Source of the DNA: Alphaproteobacteria bacterium
GTDB lineage: Bacteria; Pseudomonadota; Alphaproteobacteria; JAAEOK01
Direction of reading: 5' to 3'
Assembly (NCBI GenBank): GCA_024244705.1
Contig: JAAEOK010000085.1
Coordinates: 124,001 to 188,000 of the forward strand
DNA length: 64,000 bases
Shown here: positions 1 through 10,414 of the stretch, piece after piece
Layout: every line of letters starts with the position of its first letter
Position numbering within the stretch: the first letter of the stretch is position 1
The notes under the pieces: model-generated
What the model was told of the DNA's origin: nothing
The model's input: the letters and a program-made list of their open reading frames with translations, nothing else
The model's database searches: none
Translations under genes and position numbers: made by a program

Positions 1-1
1 C

Positions 2-1480
2 GAAGTCAACGCGGCACCCGGATTCCGCATGCATGTGGCGCCCAGCGAAGGCCAATCACGGGACGTGGCCGGGCCGGTCATGGACATGCTGTTTCCGCCG
101 GGGATGCCGTCGCGGATTCCGATCGCGACGATCACCGGGACCAACGGCAAAACGACCACCGCAAGGATGGTCGCGCACATCTTCAAGATGTCCGGCAACA
201 CGGTGGGATTGGCGACCACCGATGGCGTCTATATAGACGGCAATTTGACGGTAAAGGGGGATATGACCGGGCCGGTGGCGGCGCAGATGATCCTGCGCGA
301 TCCGTCGATCGATGCCGCCGTCCTCGAATCGGCGCGTGGCGGCTTGTTGCGGCGCGGCCTAGGCTATGAACGGTGCGACGTCGGTGCCGTGCTCAACATC
401 GCCGCCGACCACCTCGGATTGAAGGGCATCGAGACGCTGGAGGACATGGCGAAGGTCAAGCGCATCGTCGTCGAAGTCGCCAAGAATACCGCGGTCCTTA
501 ACGCGGATGACGAGTTATGCCTCAAGATGGCCGAACACACCGAGGCCGAAAATCTCTGCTACATCACCATGAATGCCACCCATCCCCTGGTCCGCGAGCA
601 CGTCCGCGCCGGCGGCCGCGCGGTTGTCCTCGAGCAGGGCATGAACGGGCATATGGTCACCATCTACGACAATGGCGCCCATATCCCGCTGATGTGGACG
701 CACCTCATTCCTGCCACGCTTGAAGGCCGGGCCATGTTCAACGTTCAGAACGCGATGTGTGCGGTGGCCATCGCCTACAGCCTGGACCAAAACCTGGAAG
801 ACATCCGGCACGGGCTGCGGACGTTTACGACCTCCTATTTCCAGGCGCCCGGTCGCATGAACGTATTCGACGAGCATCCGTTCAAGGTCATCCTCGATTA
901 TGGCCACAATCCCAGCGCGATGGCCGCGATGTGCCGGCTTGTCGAACAACTGGACCCTCCGGGCCGCCGCATCTGCGTCGTGGCATTGCCGGGCGACCGC
1001 CGCGACGAAGACATCGTCGAGGCGGCACGTACACTGGCCGGCGTGTTCGATCATTATATCTGCCGTCGCGATGACAATACCCGCGGACGGGGGCCGGACG
1101 AGGTGCCGCAGATCATGCGCCGGGCCCTGATCGAGAATGGCGTGGCGGAATCCGCTATCGAGGTAATCCCGGAAGAAGAAAAGGCCGTTGCCACCGCGCT
1201 CGAAATGGCCGAGGCGGGAGACCTCGTCCTTATCTTTGGCGACAACATCGGGCGCAGCTGGAAACAGATCATCTACTTCAACCGGCCGCACGAGAATGGT
1301 GAAGACGAAGTGGAGGCCACTGCTTCGGCCGTGGCCGAAGCGGTACCCGATCCACTGGCCGACGCACGGCCGGTGGTCGATGCGCCCGAAGTGCCCGACC
1401 TCGCCCGGATCGGCAGCCTGCAACTGGTCCGCGACAAACGCGGCGTGCGCCTCGCGGTGGAACCGGAAGAGGCAGATTGA
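2..1480 (+). CDS. cphA: Cyanophycin synthetase, 3' part (5' end outside window)
   Basis: The reading frame is open from the first bases, so the gene starts upstream of the window; 492 codons are visible. The first residues (EVNAAPGFRMH) match the end of the ATP-grasp domain of cyanophycin synthetase, and the rest is its Mur-ligase-like domain. A P-loop GTNGKTTT lies at 137-160, followed by [14 protein letters not shown], a DHLG motif and HNPSA. CphA polymerises aspartate and attaches arginine to each side chain, making the cytoplasmic nitrogen reserve cyanophycin; in the family the Mur domain performs the arginine step. About 60 residues after the conserved domain are Ala/Glu/Pro-rich and probably a flexible tail. 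A paralogous gene follows after 26 bp and is probably cotranscribed. The family call is firm, but the N and ATP-grasp domains cannot be checked here. Confidence 0.9.
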   Translation, partial: EVNAAPGFRMHVAPSEGQSRDVAGPVMDMLFPPGMPSRIPIATITGTNGKTTTARMVAHIFKMSGNTVGLATTDGVYIDGNLTVKGDMTGPVAAQMILRDPSIDAAVLESARGGLLRRGLGYERCDVGAVLNIAADHLGLKGIETLEDMAKVKRIVVEVAKNTAVLNADDELCLKMAEHTEAENLCYITMNATHPLVREHVRAGGRAVVLEQGMNGHMVTIYDNGAHIPLMWTHLIPATLEGRAMFNVQNAMCAVAIAYSLDQNLEDIRHGLRTFTTSYFQAPGRMNVFDEHPFKVILDYGHNPSAMAAMCRLVEQLDPPGRRICVVALPGDRRDEDIVEAARTLAGVFDHYICRRDDNTRGRGPDEVPQIMRRALIENGVAESAIEVIPEEEKAVATALEMAEAGDLVLIFGDNIGRSWKQIIYFNRPHENGEDEVEATASAVAEAVPDPLADARPVVDAPEVPDLARIGSLQLVRDKRGVRLAVEPEEAD

Positions 1481-1506
1481 TACTTTCCGCCGCGGTGGGT
1501 GGGGCC

Positions 1507-3231
1507 ATGGAATTATCCGACATACGCCGGCTGACCGGTGCCAATCTGATCATGAACCGACCGGGCGCGGCGGGTGAGGCCGACTTGCCGCCCGGTGACG
1601 AAGGATATATCGCGGCGCTGTGGCGGCGCCAGGCGCGCCGGATGTTGGATGCGGTGGGCTGGAGCCAATCGATTACGGCGATACGGCCGTTCCAGGGTGG
1701 CGCGAGCCTCGCCGTCAGTGCGCCGATCGATGGCCTCTACGCGGCGACGGAGATCGTCGAATGGGCCTGGGAGGAGGCGCGGGCGCTATGGGACGGTGCC
1801 GCGGTGTCCGAGCTGGAGCCGGCTGCCGTTGCAATACGCGCGAATATCGCGGAAGAGCGAAATCCCGCTCTGGTCGCCATCGAGGCAGCCGCCCGTGCCC
1901 GGGGTGTGGTCTTTCTTCACGGTGAAGACAGGGCATCGGTGGGGCTCGGCACTGGATGCCAGGCCTGGCCCGACGATGCCTTGCCGACGGTCGACGACAT
2001 CGATTGGGACCGCGTGCATGACATCCCGGTCGGACTGGTCACCGGCACCAACGGCAAGTCGACGACAGTCCGCCTGACCGCCGCGATCGGCGCCGCCACC
2101 GGTCGCATTGTGGGCCTGTGTTCGAGCGATTGGGTTCGCGTCGGCGGCGAAATCGTCGACGAAGGCGACTATTCGGGGCCCGGCGGCGCCCGTCGCGCGG
2201 TGCGCGACTCACGTGCCGACCTCGCCGTGCTCGAAGTCGCTCGCGGCGGCCTGTTGCGGCGTGGACTCACGATCCCCCGGGTCCGCGCCTGTTTGATCAC
2301 CAACGTGGCCGTCGACCACCTCGGCGAGTACGGCGTCATGGATCTGGCCGGGTTGACCGAGGCGAAATTCCTGCCGGCGCGGAGCGTGGAGCCGGGTGGG
2401 CGCCTGATCCTCAATGCGGACGATCCGCAACTGGTCCGCCATGGCATGGCGTTCGACGGCGAAATCACCTGGGTCAGTTTGTCTCCGGACAGCGAATTCA
2501 TGGCGGCATGGCTGGCGTCCGGAGGCGAGGCGGCGGTTTTGGCCGAGGACCAGCTGGTCCTCGCCCGCGGACAGGAGCGGATCCCGGTCCTCGAGGTCGC
2601 TGATTTTCCGATCGGCCTGAACGGCGCCGCGCGCTTCAACCTGTCGAACGCCCTCGGCGCGATCGCCTTGGCCGATGTCCTTGGCCTTCCGGTTGCGGCG
2701 ATGGCCGAGGGTCTGGCCAAATTCAGCGGTGGGCCGGAGGACAATCCGGGCCGCGGCAATTTCATCGACCTCGGCGGCGTGACCGTACTCGTGGATTTCG
2801 CCCACAATCCTCACGGCGTCGCCGCGCTGATCGATGGGATCCGGCATCTGCCGGCGCGACGGCGCCTGTTTCTTCTCGGCCAGGCCGGCGACCGCCGCGA
2901 CGAGGATATCCGCGATCTCGCCCGCATTGTCTGGGACGCGCGCCCGGACCGCATCCTGGTCAAGGAGATGGCCAAAGCCCTTCGCGGTCGCGAAGCGGGG
3001 GAGGTGCCGGAATTGATCGCCCAGGAACTCGATTCCCTGGGCGCGCCGCGCGATGTCGTGGGCAGCGCGGATTCCGAGCTCGACGGCCTGCGGCAAGCGC
3101 TCGAATGGGCGGAGGAGGGCGACCTCCTCGTGCTGCTGTTACACACCGATCGCAAGGAGGCGCTCGGTAAACTTGTCGAACTGCGCGACCGGGGTTGGCA
3201 GGCGGGAATGCCGATCGATATCGATGACTGA
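1507..3231 (+). CDS. CphA-like Mur ligase lacking the ATP-grasp domain
   Basis: This 574-residue protein resembles cyanophycin synthetase but is much shorter than the usual roughly 870-900 residues. Residues 1-160 look like the CphA N domain ([14 protein letters not shown] near the start). A short linker leads straight into a Mur-ligase domain with P-loop GTNGKSTT near residue 180, [20 protein letters not shown] and AHNPHG. The ATP-grasp domain that extends the polyaspartate backbone is absent. The ATG at 1507 is preceded by GGTGGGG and is preferred over an in-frame TTG at 1477 that overlaps the previous stop. It directly follows the cphA gene, so joint expression is likely. The Mur site looks intact, so an amide ligation on cyanophycin or a related peptide is plausible, but its substrate is unknown. 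It could correspond to the second synthetase (cphA') found beside cphA in some proteobacteria. Confidence 0.75.
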   Translation: MELSDIRRLTGANLIMNRPGAAGEADLPPGDEGYIAALWRRQARRMLDAVGWSQSITAIRPFQGGASLAVSAPIDGLYAATEIVEWAWEEARALWDGAAVSELEPAAVAIRANIAEERNPALVAIEAAARARGVVFLHGEDRASVGLGTGCQAWPDDALPTVDDIDWDRVHDIPVGLVTGTNGKSTTVRLTAAIGAATGRIVGLCSSDWVRVGGEIVDEGDYSGPGGARRAVRDSRADLAVLEVARGGLLRRGLTIPRVRACLITNVAVDHLGEYGVMDLAGLTEAKFLPARSVEPGGRLILNADDPQLVRHGMAFDGEITWVSLSPDSEFMAAWLASGGEAAVLAEDQLVLARGQERIPVLEVADFPIGLNGAARFNLSNALGAIALADVLGLPVAAMAEGLAKFSGGPEDNPGRGNFIDLGGVTVLVDFAHNPHGVAALIDGIRHLPARRRLFLLGQAGDRRDEDIRDLARIVWDARPDRILVKEMAKALRGREAGEVPELIAQELDSLGAPRDVVGSADSELDGLRQALEWAEEGDLLVLLLHTDRKEALGKLVELRDRGWQAGMPIDIDD

Positions 3232-3317
3232 ATTTTGCACCCTCTTGGCGGACGCCGCGAAAACCGCTAGATCATCGCCCGAATTCCTGCAACGACGAAT
3301 GCGTCAATGAGAACGCC

Positions 3318-5033
3318 ATGAAAAACGTCGAATCTTCGACCGGCGAGAAATCGCGGAGCGATGACGGCAAGCTCGATTTCATCCGCGAGATCGTGCGCAC
3401 GGACCTCGCGTCCGGTCGCCGCGATACCGTCGTCACGCGTTTTCCGCCGGAGCCCAACGGCTACCTCCATATCGGTCACGCCAAGTCGATCTGCCTGAAT
3501 TTCGGCGTCGCCGAGGAATTCGGCGGCTACTGCAACCTGCGCTTCGACGACACCAATCCGACCAAGGAGGATGTCGAGTACATCGAGACGATCCAGCAGG
3601 ACGTGCGGTGGCTCGGTTTCGATTGGGGCGAGCATCTGCATTTCGCCTCGGATTATTTCGAGCAGCTTTATCAATGGGGCGAGAACCTGATCGAGTCCGG
3701 GAAGGCCTATGTCGATGATCTGTCACCCGACGAAATCCGCGCGTATCGCGGTACGCTGACCGAACCGGGCCGCAACAGCCCGTACCGCGACCGCGCAGCC
3801 GCCGAGAACATGGACCTGTTCCGGCGCATGCGGGCGGGCGAATTTGCCGAAGGTGCGCGGGTTCTCAGGGCCAAGATCGACATGGCGTCGGGCAACATCA
3901 ACCTGCGCGACCCGGTCATCTACCGCATTCTGCACGCCCACCATCCGCGCACCGGAGAGGCCTGGTGCGTTTATCCCACCTACGATTTCGCCCACGGCCA
4001 GTCGGACGCGATCGAAGGCGTGACCCATTCGCTTTGTACTCTGGAATTCGAGGACCACCGGCCGCTCTACGACTGGCTGTTGGAGAACCTGCCGGTTCCG
4101 ACGCGCCCCTACCAGTACGAATTTTCGCGGCTCAACCTGTCCTACACCGTGCTGTCGAAGCGGCGGCTCGTTCAGTTGGTCACCGAGGGCCATGTCCGCG
4201 GCTGGGACGATCCGCGCATGCCGACCCTGTCCGGGTTGCGCCGCCGCGGCGTTCCGCCCACCGCGATTCGGGATTTTGCGCGGCGCATCGGGATCACCAA
4301 GGGCGATGGCACCGTCGAGATGGCGCTGCTGGAACATTGCATCCGCGAGGATCTCAACAAATCGGCCGAACGGCGGATGGCCGTGCTGCGGCCGTTGAAG
4401 GTGGTGATTGAAAATTATCCCGAAGACGGCGACGACACGCTGGAAGCGGTCAACAATCCGGAAGACCCTGAGGCCGGCCAACGATCGCTCCGGTTCGCGC
4501 GTGAAATCTATATCGAGCGCGACGATTTCATGGAGGATCCGCCGAAGAAGTTTTTCCGCCTCGCGCCGGGCCGCGAGGTGCGCTTGCGCTATGCCTATTT
4601 CATTACCTGCCGCGAGGCGGTCAAGGACGCGGCCGGCGAGGTCGTCGAACTGCGCTGCACCTATGATCCCGAGACCCGCGGCGGCAATGCGCCGGATGGC
4701 CGCAAGGTCAAGGCGACCTTGCACTGGGTCTCGGCGCAGGATTCGGTCGCGGCCGAAATACGGCTCTACGACAGCCTTTTTACCCGCCCCGATCCCGGAG
4801 CGGATGGCGAACTGCTCGACGACCTCAATCCGGATTCCGAGGTGATCCTAACCGAATGCCGGCTGGAGCCGAGTCTTGGTGATGCCGAAACCGGCCGAAC
4901 GGTCCAATTCGAGCGCCTGGGATATTTTTGCCTCGATCCGGATACGACGCCGGAACGGTTGGTCTTCAACCGCACTGTTGGGCTGCGCGACACCTGGGCC
5001 AAGGTGCAGCGCCAGGCGCAGCCCAAAGCGTAG
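3318..5033 (+). CDS. glnS: Glutaminyl-tRNA synthetase
   Basis: The 571-residue class I synthetase charges tRNA-Gln with glutamine directly. The HIGH signature is at residues 51-54 within [14 protein letters not shown], and the KMSKS-equivalent is VLSKRRL near residue 275, the form typical of GlnRS. The C-terminal half shows the anticodon-binding beta-barrel region ([34 protein letters not shown]). The length matches the bacterial family (about 550-570). Its presence means this organism need not make Gln-tRNA by amidation of Glu-tRNA. A tRNA-Gln gene lies about 1.8 kb downstream on the opposite strand, separated by two minus-strand genes. The ATG at 3318 starts about 20 residues before the conserved domain ([10 protein letters not shown]), a normal short leader. 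Confidence 0.97.
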   Translation: MKNVESSTGEKSRSDDGKLDFIREIVRTDLASGRRDTVVTRFPPEPNGYLHIGHAKSICLNFGVAEEFGGYCNLRFDDTNPTKEDVEYIETIQQDVRWLGFDWGEHLHFASDYFEQLYQWGENLIESGKAYVDDLSPDEIRAYRGTLTEPGRNSPYRDRAAAENMDLFRRMRAGEFAEGARVLRAKIDMASGNINLRDPVIYRILHAHHPRTGEAWCVYPTYDFAHGQSDAIEGVTHSLCTLEFEDHRPLYDWLLENLPVPTRPYQYEFSRLNLSYTVLSKRRLVQLVTEGHVRGWDDPRMPTLSGLRRRGVPPTAIRDFARRIGITKGDGTVEMALLEHCIREDLNKSAERRMAVLRPLKVVIENYPEDGDDTLEAVNNPEDPEAGQRSLRFAREIYIERDDFMEDPPKKFFRLAPGREVRLRYAYFITCREAVKDAAGEVVELRCTYDPETRGGNAPDGRKVKATLHWVSAQDSVAAEIRLYDSLFTRPDPGADGELLDDLNPDSEVILTECRLEPSLGDAETGRTVQFERLGYFCLDPDTTPERLVFNRTVGLRDTWAKVQRQAQPKA

Positions 5034-5054
5034 TTCCCGGCGGCGAAGTGTCGT

Positions 5055-5480
5055 TTAGAATCGGCTGCTGCGCCGCGCTGCCGGCACGTATTGCGAATCG
5101 TCGAGATACTCCGTCATCGGCGCCGAGTGTGTCCCGGCGATGGCCGCGCGGTCCTTGCCATAGGTCCACGCGTCAAATGTCGCCCCGTCGTCCGTGCCTT
5201 CGAGGCTAACCTGAATGCGGCGATAGCCGTTCGGCGTCCCGGCGCCTTCGAAATCGTCGAGAAAAAGCAGGCCTCGATCGTCGACGCCATAGGCCTCGCC
5301 GAACACCCGATGGCCGACGCCCGGCTCCGGGATGAGATAGCGGGAGAACCATCGCCCGCCGATCACCAGCGGGTAGGCGTCGATCGTCCTGACCCGGCCG
5401 ATGAAGGCGAACCCGCTCATCCCGGCGTCGTGATTGGCGAAGCCGCGCTTGAGCGTTCCATAGACGAATACCTTGTGCAT
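5055..5480 (-). CDS. Gamma-glutamylcyclotransferase (AIG2-like) family protein
   Basis: A 141-residue protein with the family's N-terminal signature VFVYGTLKRGFANH and a catalytic-type acidic region (FLDDFEGA). The fold is that of gamma-glutamylcyclotransferases, which release 5-oxoproline from gamma-glutamyl peptides or amines. Bacterial members are mostly uncharacterised, so the substrate is not known. The ATG at 5480 places the conserved YGTL motif at residues 7-10, as usual; a longer start at 5549 would add an Arg-rich segment with no homology. The C-terminus is convergent with glnS with a 21 bp gap and no obvious terminator between them. Confidence 0.8.
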   Translation of the reverse strand: MHKVFVYGTLKRGFANHDAGMSGFAFIGRVRTIDAYPLVIGGRWFSRYLIPEPGVGHRVFGEAYGVDDRGLLFLDDFEGAGTPNGYRRIQVSLEGTDDGATFDAWTYGKDRAAIAGTHSAPMTEYLDDSQYVPAARRSSRF

Positions 5481-5725
5481 GGTGTTCTGGGCTAGGCGGC
5501 CCGCCCCTCGACGATACCGGACTCGGCCACGGCCCGCGCACGTCCGCAATCCCGCGTGGAGAGTCTTTCAAGTTGAGATGGCGCCGCCATCGTCCGGTGC
5601 CTTTCCTATTGAGCCACAATCTCGAATAGCCTTTGTCGAACCAGCGGCACTCTCGCAAATCGACCATCGAGAACGTGTCGTGTGCCACCTAATCCATGAC
5701 TCACGCGCGCTTATTTCTAAAGTTG
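5481..5725. other. Non-coding interval between gamma-glutamylcyclotransferase and AbiU2-like genes
   Basis: This 245 bp stretch holds no credible gene on either strand. Base composition falls from core-like near 5500 to clearly more A+T-rich near 5700, which suggests that the left edge of acquired DNA lies in this interval. No copy of the tRNA-Gln 3' end, which would mark an attachment site, was found here by eye. Confidence 0.5.
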
Positions 5726-6718
5726 CTAGCCTGGAAGGTTGAGTAGCTGATTCCAGTTCCCGTTCGTCCACGATTCGACCTTCTCAGCACGACTATTCCA
5801 GAAATCGTCGATTATTTCTGTATTCTTCGGATCGAGCCATCGCTTTTCGAGATGCTTCAGGTGGTCGTACTGTGGAGTTGGTAAAAATCCCGAATCGCTG
5901 ATGTAGAGAAGCGGACCGTTTATGTAGGCTACTACTCGGCAGATCTTCCGCTGACCCGCTTCAATTCTATTCAATGTGACGGCCCTTTCCTGCTCGTCTA
6001 GTTGGCCGCGTGATCCCGCGTCGGCAGCATGAGCAATGAACTTGGAGGCAACCTTGTTAATGCCAGCACAAATGCCGAGCTTACTCTTGATTTTATCGAA
6101 AATGGCCGGGTCAAGTTTGTCATTGCGTAACCATTGACCATTCTCATTCCCAATGAGGCAGTCGAAATGTTGATGGACAAGTGTTGCCGTGTCGTATGCC
6201 TCGGGGCCATTGGTCGGTAGACTGGTGACCGTCACCCCGTTGGTCTTCTTTGCCTCGGCTGCCAGCGTCCGCAAACTCCGTTGGCGTGCGGGTTCCGGGT
6301 CGAATGGCAAGCCGTCGTGGCACACGTACATCTCGCGTGTGAACAGATCGGCGTTGGCCTTCATGTCATCCAAGAGCCGGGGAATGTTGATCGCGTCACC
6401 TCGTCCGTTGGTTTCCGTCAAGCGCCGGATCGCGAGCAACTGTTTGGCCACATAGCCTTCGTCAATGAACGAGGCCACGGCCCGGTTGAAATCTACATTG
6501 GGTGATGGGCACTTGTGGGCTATGCGGCGGCATTCGTTGATGGTTCGGAACACCATATCGTTCCAAAGCATCCCGTGAATCTGCCTCCAGATTGAATGCT
6601 CGTCATTCGACAGCCATTCTTGCCACACGCTGAACCGTTCCCGGAATTTCTCCAACCGGGGCCGATCACATTCGCGGACATCGCATTCGGAAATGGGGTA
6701 GTTGAAAGCCATGGCCAT
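5726..6718 (-). CDS. AbiU2/HEPN-like hypothetical protein (probable acquired defence or toxin gene)
   Basis: A 330-residue protein whose GC content is low for this window (28 of 60 bases are G or C at 5761-5820, against 43 of 60 in bamB at 17281-17340). Residues 79-140 (SFIDEGYVAKQLLAIRRL, INIPRLLDDMK, TREMYVCHDGLPFD) and the later SKFIAHAAD around His230 recall the HEPN family named after lactococcal AbiU2, an abortive-infection component. The match is from memory and unverified. The basic residue of the HEPN Rx4-6H motif would be Lys here, so RNase activity is uncertain. The ATG at 6718 is preferred because GGAG lies 5 bases upstream; a second ATG follows at 6712. It sits alone beside the 3' end of tRNA-Gln, a common integration position, which suggests horizontal acquisition. 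Confidence 0.55.
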   Translation of the reverse strand: MAMAFNYPISECDVRECDRPRLEKFRERFSVWQEWLSNDEHSIWRQIHGMLWNDMVFRTINECRRIAHKCPSPNVDFNRAVASFIDEGYVAKQLLAIRRLTETNGRGDAINIPRLLDDMKANADLFTREMYVCHDGLPFDPEPARQRSLRTLAAEAKKTNGVTVTSLPTNGPEAYDTATLVHQHFDCLIGNENGQWLRNDKLDPAIFDKIKSKLGICAGINKVASKFIAHAADAGSRGQLDEQERAVTLNRIEAGQRKICRVVAYINGPLLYISDSGFLPTPQYDHLKHLEKRWLDPKNTEIIDDFWNSRAEKVESWTNGNWNQLLNLPG

Positions 6719-6801
6719 TACCGCTCCACACGAACGGCTACGGGTACAGCCGGCCCGCGTCAAGTTGTGGTTTAGGCCGCCGCCGTGCTTGGACCACTTT
6801 T

Positions 6802-6822
6802 ATGGGCTAGCCAATGGGCTAG
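6802..6822. repeat. Short direct repeat near tRNA-Gln 3' end
   Basis: ATGGGCTAG occurs twice, at 6802-6810 and 6814-6822, separated by CCA. The first copy overlaps the palindrome GGCTAGCC. It lies in a 154 bp A+T-richer gap between the AbiU2-like gene and the 3' end of tRNA-Gln. It could be a relic of a recombinase arm site or may be chance. Confidence 0.4.
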
Positions 6823-6872
6823 ATCGCCCAAGAGTTTCCAAATTATCTTTATAAAGCGATAACTTAATGAAT

Positions 6873-6946
6873 TGGCTGGGGGACCTGGATTCGAACCAGG
6901 ATTACGCGGTCCAGAGCCGCGTGTTCTACCGTTGAACTATCCCCCA
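6873..6946 (-). tRNA. tRNA-Gln (anticodon CUG)
   Basis: On the minus strand the 74-base sequence begins TGGGGGA and ends TCCCCCA-GCCA, giving a 7 bp acceptor stem with the U1-A72 pair typical of tRNA-Gln and an encoded CCA end. The anticodon stem CGCGG/CCGCG encloses the loop CTCTGGA, with anticodon CTG, which reads CAG glutamine codons. The T arm contains GGTTCGAATCC. It is a single tRNA gene, with glnS nearby and acquired-looking DNA immediately beyond its 3' end. Confidence 0.96.
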
Positions 6947-6982
6947 AGCGGGACGACGCCCGGTCGCCGCCGACGCGGCAGC

Positions 6983-7010
6983 CTTTTACCATAACCCGAA
7001 CCGCTGTGAA
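6983..7010 (-). promoter_or_regulatory. Putative sigma-70 promoter of tRNA-Gln
   Basis: Read on the minus strand, TTCACA (7005-7010) and TAAAAG (6983-6988) are separated by 16 bp. They match the -35 consensus at 5 of 6 and the -10 consensus at 4 of 6, about 30 bp before the mature tRNA 5' end. Confidence 0.4.
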
Positions 7011-7097
7011 CAGTCTCCACCGTGTCGGCCCGAGGCTGGCGGCGGTGCCGTGGACAGGCTAATCTTTGCGCCCAATTCGGACCGATTAGATCCGGGA

Positions 7098-8129
7098 ATG
7101 GTGATGGCGGCACACGATCGGCAGATGTCGAGACAGGATCGGCGACGGAATTCGTCGCCGTCGCCGCCGATCTATGCCGCGCTTGATCTCGGGACCAACA
7201 ATTGCCGGCTGCTGATCGCGCGGCCTAGCCGCGAAGGTTTTCGCGTCATCGATTCGTTTTCCCGCATCGTCCGCCTCGGCGAAGGCCTGTCGGATACCGG
7301 TGACCTCGACGAGGACGCCATGGCGCGCACGCTCGACGCGCTTAAGGTGTGCGCCGAAAAAATGGCGCGGCGCGGTGTGACGGTGACGCGGAGCGTGGCC
7401 ACCGAGGCCTGCCGGCGGGCGCGCAACGGGGCCGAGTTTCTTGACCGAGTCCGCGCCGAAACCGGGATTCGATTCGAAATCATCGATTCCGACGAGGAGG
7501 CACGCCTCGCTCTGGTCGGCTGTTCCTCGCTGCTTCACGATTCCCATCCTCACGCCCTGGTCATTGATATCGGTGGCGGCAGCACGGAACTGATCTGGTT
7601 GACGGTCTCCGACACCGGTGCACCGGCGATGCAGGATTTTGTCTCACTGCCGTTCGGGGTCGTCGGTTTCGCCGAGCGATTCGGCGGCGGTCGCGTGTCG
7701 GCCGATGAATATGACACCATGGTGTCCCACGTAGTCGACGGACTCGTGCCCTTCGAGGACCGCCACCGCATCTCGATCCACGTCGAATCGGGGCAGGTGC
7801 AGATGTTGGGAACCTCGGGCACGGTGACCACACTAGCCGGCATCTTGTTTGATCTTCGCCGCTACAATCGGCGGCGCGTCGATGGCAGTTACCTCGATTT
7901 CGACGACATTTTCGGCGTTAGCCGCAGACTGGCGGCAATGAGCTGCGCGGAACGGGCGACCCATCCTTGTATCGGAGCCGAGCGCGCCGACCTCGTCGTC
8001 GCCGGCGCCGCCATTCTCGAAGGCATTTGCCGCTTGTGGCCGGTCGGACGGTTGCGCGTCGCCGACCGCGGCCTGCGCGAAGGCATCCTGATGGGGTTGG
8101 TTGCTACAACGCGATCGGCGGAGCATTAA
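7098..8129 (+). CDS. Ppx/GppA family phosphatase
   Basis: A 343-residue member of the Ppx/GppA branch of the actin-like ATPase superfamily, which hydrolyses polyphosphate or pppGpp. The phosphate-binding motifs [12 protein letters not shown] and [11 protein letters not shown] are present, with the glutamate in TEACRRA expected for catalysis. It is shorter than canonical enzymes of about 500 residues and lacks the C-terminal HD-like half, so it is a one-module form. Possible starts are GTG 7050, ATG 7098 and ATG 7104; none has a strong ribosome-binding site, and 7098 is a compromise. rlmE follows after one base, so the two are translationally linked, an arrangement seen in other alphaproteobacteria. 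A second, full-length paralogue is next to ppk at 57135. Polyphosphatase and pppGpp phosphatase activities cannot be told apart from sequence. Confidence 0.85.
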   Translation: MVMAAHDRQMSRQDRRRNSSPSPPIYAALDLGTNNCRLLIARPSREGFRVIDSFSRIVRLGEGLSDTGDLDEDAMARTLDALKVCAEKMARRGVTVTRSVATEACRRARNGAEFLDRVRAETGIRFEIIDSDEEARLALVGCSSLLHDSHPHALVIDIGGGSTELIWLTVSDTGAPAMQDFVSLPFGVVGFAERFGGGRVSADEYDTMVSHVVDGLVPFEDRHRISIHVESGQVQMLGTSGTVTTLAGILFDLRRYNRRRVDGSYLDFDDIFGVSRRLAAMSCAERATHPCIGAERADLVVAGAAILEGICRLWPVGRLRVADRGLREGILMGLVATTRSAEH

Positions 8130-8130
8130 C

Positions 8131-8832
8131 GTGGCGCGGAAGGTGTCCGGGCCCGGAAAAGGCGGCTCGCGCGATCCGGCGGTCCGGGTCAAGACGGCGC
8201 GGCGTCGCAAGGCGTCGTCGACGCGATGGTTGCAGCGTCAGCTCAATGACCCCTATGTCGCCGAGGCCAAACGCCGGGGCTACCGGTCGCGGGCGGCGTT
8301 CAAACTAGCCGAAATCGATGACCGGTGCCGCCTGCTGCGTCGCGGCATGCGGGTCCTCGATTTGGGCGCCGCGCCCGGCGGTTGGGCGCAGGTGGCCGCG
8401 GATCGGGTCGGGGCGGGATCCGGCGGCGGTTCGGTTCTGGCCGTCGACCTGCTGCCGATGGACCCTTTGCCCGGGGTCGAGATTCTTCCGCTCGATTTCA
8501 TGGATGTCGATGCACCGGACCGGATCCGCGATCGGCTCGGCGGGCAGGCCGATTTGGTTCTGAGCGACATGGCCGCGCCGGCGACCGGCCATGCGGCAAC
8601 CGATCACCTGCGCATCATGGCGCTGTGCGAAGCGGCGCTCGAATTCGCCGTCGAGGTACTGGCGCCGAATGGCGCGTTCGTCGCGAAGGTATTGCAGGGC
8701 GGTACGGAATCGGCGCTCCTGGCTCGCATGAAGCGGGCCTTTGCCACTGTTCGGCATGTCAAACCGCCGGCGAGCCGAAAGGACTCGGCCGAAATGTACG
8801 TCGTCGCAACCGGATTTCGTGGCGAGGCCTAG
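8131..8832 (+). CDS. rlmE: 23S rRNA (uridine-2'-O) methyltransferase
   Basis: A 233-residue FtsJ/RrmJ-type enzyme that methylates the ribose of a conserved uridine in the 23S rRNA A-loop late in large-subunit assembly. The SAM-binding motif is [15 protein letters not shown]. The K-D-K-E catalytic tetrad is visible: Lys in [10 protein letters not shown], Asp in [10 protein letters not shown], Lys in FVAKVLQGG and Glu in SAEMYVVA. The N-terminal basic segment of about 40 residues is longer than in the E. coli enzyme, as is usual in alphaproteobacteria. The GTG at 8131 is chosen because CGGAG lies 7 bases upstream; a TTG at 8101 would overlap the preceding phosphatase gene by 29 bp. Confidence 0.93.
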   Translation: MARKVSGPGKGGSRDPAVRVKTARRRKASSTRWLQRQLNDPYVAEAKRRGYRSRAAFKLAEIDDRCRLLRRGMRVLDLGAAPGGWAQVAADRVGAGSGGGSVLAVDLLPMDPLPGVEILPLDFMDVDAPDRIRDRLGGQADLVLSDMAAPATGHAATDHLRIMALCEAALEFAVEVLAPNGAFVAKVLQGGTESALLARMKRAFATVRHVKPPASRKDSAEMYVVATGFRGEA

Positions 8833-8872
8833 CCGGGGGCTCAAGAATCCACCTCCGCCGCCACCAATTTCC

Positions 8873-10394
<1,522 letters not shown>

Positions 10395-10414
10395 GGAGGC
10401 GGCGGAGGGTCAGG

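Noticed and set aside
5206-5688. Open frame of 160 codons on the minus strand overlapping the gamma-glutamylcyclotransferase gene
   Set aside because: It shares most of its length with the recognised gene in another frame and lacks any motif.
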